A DNA stretch of 64,000 bases from Chitinophaga rupis (lineage in GTDB: Bacteria > Bacteroidota > Bacteroidia > Chitinophagales > Chitinophagaceae): NCBI RefSeq assembly GCF_900109685.1, contig NZ_FOBB01000002.1, positions 800,085 to 864,084 on the forward strand, in the 5' to 3' direction. Shown in pieces: positions 63,601-64,000 of the stretch. Numbering within the stretch: position 1 is the stretch's first letter; the number at the start of each line of letters is the position of its first letter. The notes under the pieces were generated by a model. That model did no database searches, was not told where the DNA came from, and saw nothing but the letters and a program-made list of their open reading frames with translations. Position numbers and translations under genes: made by a program.

Positions 63601-64000
63601 TGCCCCCACCATGATAGGCACTATGAAAGATGACGCAGGCAATACCGCTTCAAACACCCTTAATGGGGTAGGTAATACCAGCGGAGTGCTGGTATACACC
63701 GCTACACCAACCGTACAGCTGTCGGGCACCGTGCAGGCCAATGCGCCATTCACCTTAACCATCACATTCAGCGAAGCAGTAACCGGCTTTACCCTAAGCG
63801 ATATTACCGCTACTAACGCCACACTGACTAACCTGAACACTACCGATAACATCACCTACACCGCGCTGGTAACACCGGTGGCAGATGGCCTGGTAACCCT
63901 GCAGGTACCTGCCAATGCAGCAGTGAATATTGTAAGCAACGGCAACACCGCATCCAATACCATCAGCTATACTTATGATGCTACGGCGCCGGTTATAACC
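57677..64000 (+). CDS. Giant NHL- and Ig-repeat surface protein, 3' end beyond the window
   Basis: The frame is open from ATG at 57677 to the last base (2108 codons) without a stop, so the protein is partial. ATG at 57701 may be the better start because the signal peptide MKALYLLLAGLLFGFAATAQ begins there. Residues of about 30-330 form an NHL-like propeller (GLAVNSLGDVYVTNPEG, IVVDGFGNIYFLDFV). One Ig-like domain follows at about 335-440, then two OmpA-like or bacterial Ig sheets with FEASLDGGPYTAATSPRTY and DGSHTFSVRAIDAAGN. From about 608 onwards two domain types alternate: A (VTSVGVPANDYYHAGQNLDF, VTVTGTPYINLTVGS) and B (ITLTFSEAVTG, NLQTADNITYT). Nine A and six B are seen. It is an exported adhesin, probably released by type IX or a related route; the C-terminal signal is not in view. 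Confidence 0.85.
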   Translation, partial: MKHTFTQSMKALYLLLAGLLFGFAATAQYTSTTINSGVSQCALAKDIAGNIYAVRTDPNDATKYTVVKYVNGAGAPVRLNASLQLVTSGIEYPWGLAVNSLGDVYVTNPEGADGWEIIKLTAPTYTATVIQSGKFYSSLAIDQNNDIITTEYIDPDGTFNNGDDKYRVVKYLYTNETGAGTVLYAGVPYENDFSYPWSIVVDGFGNIYFLDFVTNDPAPGTANDGGQLIKLTYPAYSASVINSGKGISTLALDASNNLYTVEAVDPTTSHVVKYSYPVTAGASGTAITPVTLVSAAGFYPWGMVIKGSSIFVNDATDDPSTPGDPADGAFKRLDPPTIMVNSVNRVTATPTKLASVQFTVTFSGSATGVTTSAFTLTTTGLTGASITSVSGSGTTYTVTVNTGTGDGTLRLDVNGTGISPTVSPAPFITGQVYTIDKTAPTTTITATPPVLTNSSSGTFTFTSNEAGTFEASLDGGPYTAATSPRTYTGLADGSHTFSVRAIDAAGNVAVTPASYTWTVDQTAPNTTITSAPPAFTNSSNATFTFISSEAGSTFQASLDGGPFTPVTSPSTYTGLADGSHTFSVRAIDPAGNTDATPDSYPWTIDQTAPTVTSVGVPANDYYHAGQNLDFTVNFSENVTVTGTPYINLTVGSTGLQAAYVSGSGTNALVFRYTVQSGDADADGVTLGTLALNGGTIQDAATNDANVTLNGVPSLANVRVNTTIPSVVLSTTASSPRNSGFTITLTFSEAVTGLSVADLNVLNTTVSNLQTADNITYTMDLQPSVNGVINMQLPANAVQNIGHNPNTASNTLSITYDAIAPVVTSVSVPANGYYKASDALTFTVNFSENITVAGIPQLSMIIGATPRQAAYVSGNGTNALTFTYTVQSGELDADGIAVTSLSANGGSLQDAATNNANLTLNSVGSTTGVLVDAVAPTVTSVAVPANDYYHNGQNLDFTVNFSENVTVTGTPYINLTVGSTGRQAAYVSGSGTNALVFRYTVQLSDADNDGIQLGTLALNGGPIQDVAGNNAVLTLNGVPSLANVRVNNIIPTVSITSAAPDPLNTGFTATITFSEAVTGLVAGDLTSINATASNLQTSDNITYTVDLAPAADGTVSLQVPGNAAENIGHNGNTASNTLTRTYDATAPTVTSVSVPANGYYKAGDALTFTVNFSENITVAGIPQLSMIIGAMPRQAAYVSGNGTNALTFTYTVQSGELDADGIAVTSLSANGGSLMDAATNNANLTLNSVGSTTGVLVDAVAPAVTSVGVPANGYYQTGQNLDFTVNFSENVTVTGTPTVPITIGSATVDASYISGSGTSALVFRYTVQAGEQDLDGISVGSTIALNGGTIRDAATNNAVLTLNSIGSTANVFVYSVVPGVTISTTAPALVNAGFTLTVTFTEAVTGFTASDITATNATVSNLATSDNITYTLDVTPAADGAVSLQVPASSAVNIAGNGNTASNTLSLTYDATAPVVTTVAVPPNGYYKTGGILNFTINFSENVTVTGTPQLSMVIGSTIRYANYISGSGTGALVFRYTVQNGEEDMNGITLGTLQLNGGTIKDAATNDAVLTLNGVPSTTNVRVHTAVPSVTLTTAAPALVNAPFTITATFSESMAGVALADFTVTNGTVSSLSGTANTVFTLTVTPTADGPVSITFPANKALNVAGTNNTASNTLSFTYDGTAPVITAVSVPPNGYYNATGVLSFTATFSENVTVTGTPQLGVIIGATTQQADYVSGSGTNQLTFSYTVQTGDNDMDGIALGNLTLNGGTIQDAATNNAVLTLNGVPSTAGIFVNTTAPTVVVSTTAVSPGNQPFTATFTFSEKVTGFTSSDIVVTNGAAGATSTSDNITYTALITPAADGTVTVQVPANVAVNIGNNGNVASNTITYTYDGTAPAITSVAVPPNGTYNASDVLNFIVNYDENVNVIGAGGIPSLNLTIGSSAVQAAYISGSGTNALTFSYTVQAGEQDLDGITIAPTMIGTMKDDAGNTASNTLNGVGNTSGVLVYTATPTVQLSGTVQANAPFTLTITFSEAVTGFTLSDITATNATLTNLNTTDNITYTALVTPVADGLVTLQVPANAAVNIVSNGNTASNTISYTYDATAPVIT
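59498..62431 (+). repeat. Three 978-bp (326-codon) A-B-A modules in the giant protein
   Basis: The unit A-B-A recurs at 59498-60475, 60476-61453 and about 61454-62431. Exact marks such as TAACTTCCGT (60141 and 61119) and CAGTTACATC (60483 and 61461) are 978 bp apart, and CCGGCCAATG (59525 and 60503) also. Units 1 and 2 are nearly identical over the second A and the start of the next A, while B domains differ strongly. After the third unit, A and B alternate at about 630 bp steps (62087, 62722, 63350, 63982). Confidence 0.85.

Noticed and set aside
58570..63855. A series of minus-strand frames with Val/Thr/Ser-rich products
   Set aside because: They are the antisense of the Ig repeats of the giant + strand protein; the same shadow recurs in each repeat unit and has no start signals.
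1..64000. tRNA or rRNA genes and insertion sequences
   Set aside because: I looked for cloverleaf ends, rRNA segments, transposase motifs and terminal inverted repeats with target duplications and found none I can support.

Overview
The window reads as a chromosomal piece of a Bacteroidota, most likely a Chitinophagaceae member (Chitinophaga-like). The grounds are a SusC/SusD pair with a DUF3823 lipoprotein, many AraC-type and two-component regulators, exact copies of the Bacteroidota -7 promoter box (TAnnTTTG) close upstream of several genes, near absence of Shine-Dalgarno sequences, and moderate GC. This assignment is inference from gene content; there is no rRNA. I saw no tRNA, insertion sequence, integrase or CRISPR array.

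Layout. 1-16.9 kb: a polysaccharide utilisation locus on the + strand. It runs from an FG-GAP protein cut by the window edge through SusC, SusD and DUF3823, then a perfect hairpin, then a c-type cytochrome, a large PVC-type cytochrome/propeller dehydrogenase, GH92, a GH71/99-like enzyme, GH95 and an SGNH/alpha-beta hydrolase fusion. The enzymes point to a mannose-rich glycan carrying fucose and possibly acyl groups, imported by SusCD. 17-32.9 kb: single genes and small operons (START protein, ester cyclase, Crp/Fnr regulator, beta-barrel protein, PI-PLC-like protein, two SDRs, DoxX-like and SnoaL-like proteins, RICIN lipoprotein, AraC regulator, hydrolases, DUF2652 cyclase-like protein, flavin reductase, LMF-family protein). 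33-38.2 kb: a lone MacB/FtsX permease behind a terminator-like leader, and a convergent mlaE-mlaF-mlaD lipid-transport operon with its own terminator. 38.5-53.9 kb: a lipoprotein, a class A beta-lactamase overlapping tail to tail with a class C-type serine hydrolase, DinB, a CxxC protein, a TPR protein, a 1270-residue double hybrid histidine kinase coupled to a response regulator, GT87, YhcH, GlxA-type regulator and an iminopeptidase-like hydrolase. 54.5 kb to the end: a Tat-exported Gfo/Idh-like protein, a tail-collar (microcystin-dependent) protein, a cytosolic type-1 periplasmic-binding fold and a giant NHL/Ig-repeat surface protein that runs off the window.

The most unusual content is not protein. 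(1) Families of degenerate 7-bp repeats (AAAGCAT, AACGCTG and AATTCTT types) fill about ten intergenic spaces, often as inverted arms, and repeatedly run into stop codons; one array encodes the C-terminal tail of DinB. (2) At 53964-54105 (minus strand) lies a compact structured RNA with a perfect Shine-Dalgarno, a 15-codon ORF whose stop sits inside a hairpin, a second hairpin and a strong terminator. Perfect Shine-Dalgarno sequences are rare in Bacteroidota. (3) A roughly 22-bp iteron-like array lies at 42604-42719. (4) The giant Ig protein carries a 978-bp in-frame module with patchy near-identity between copies.
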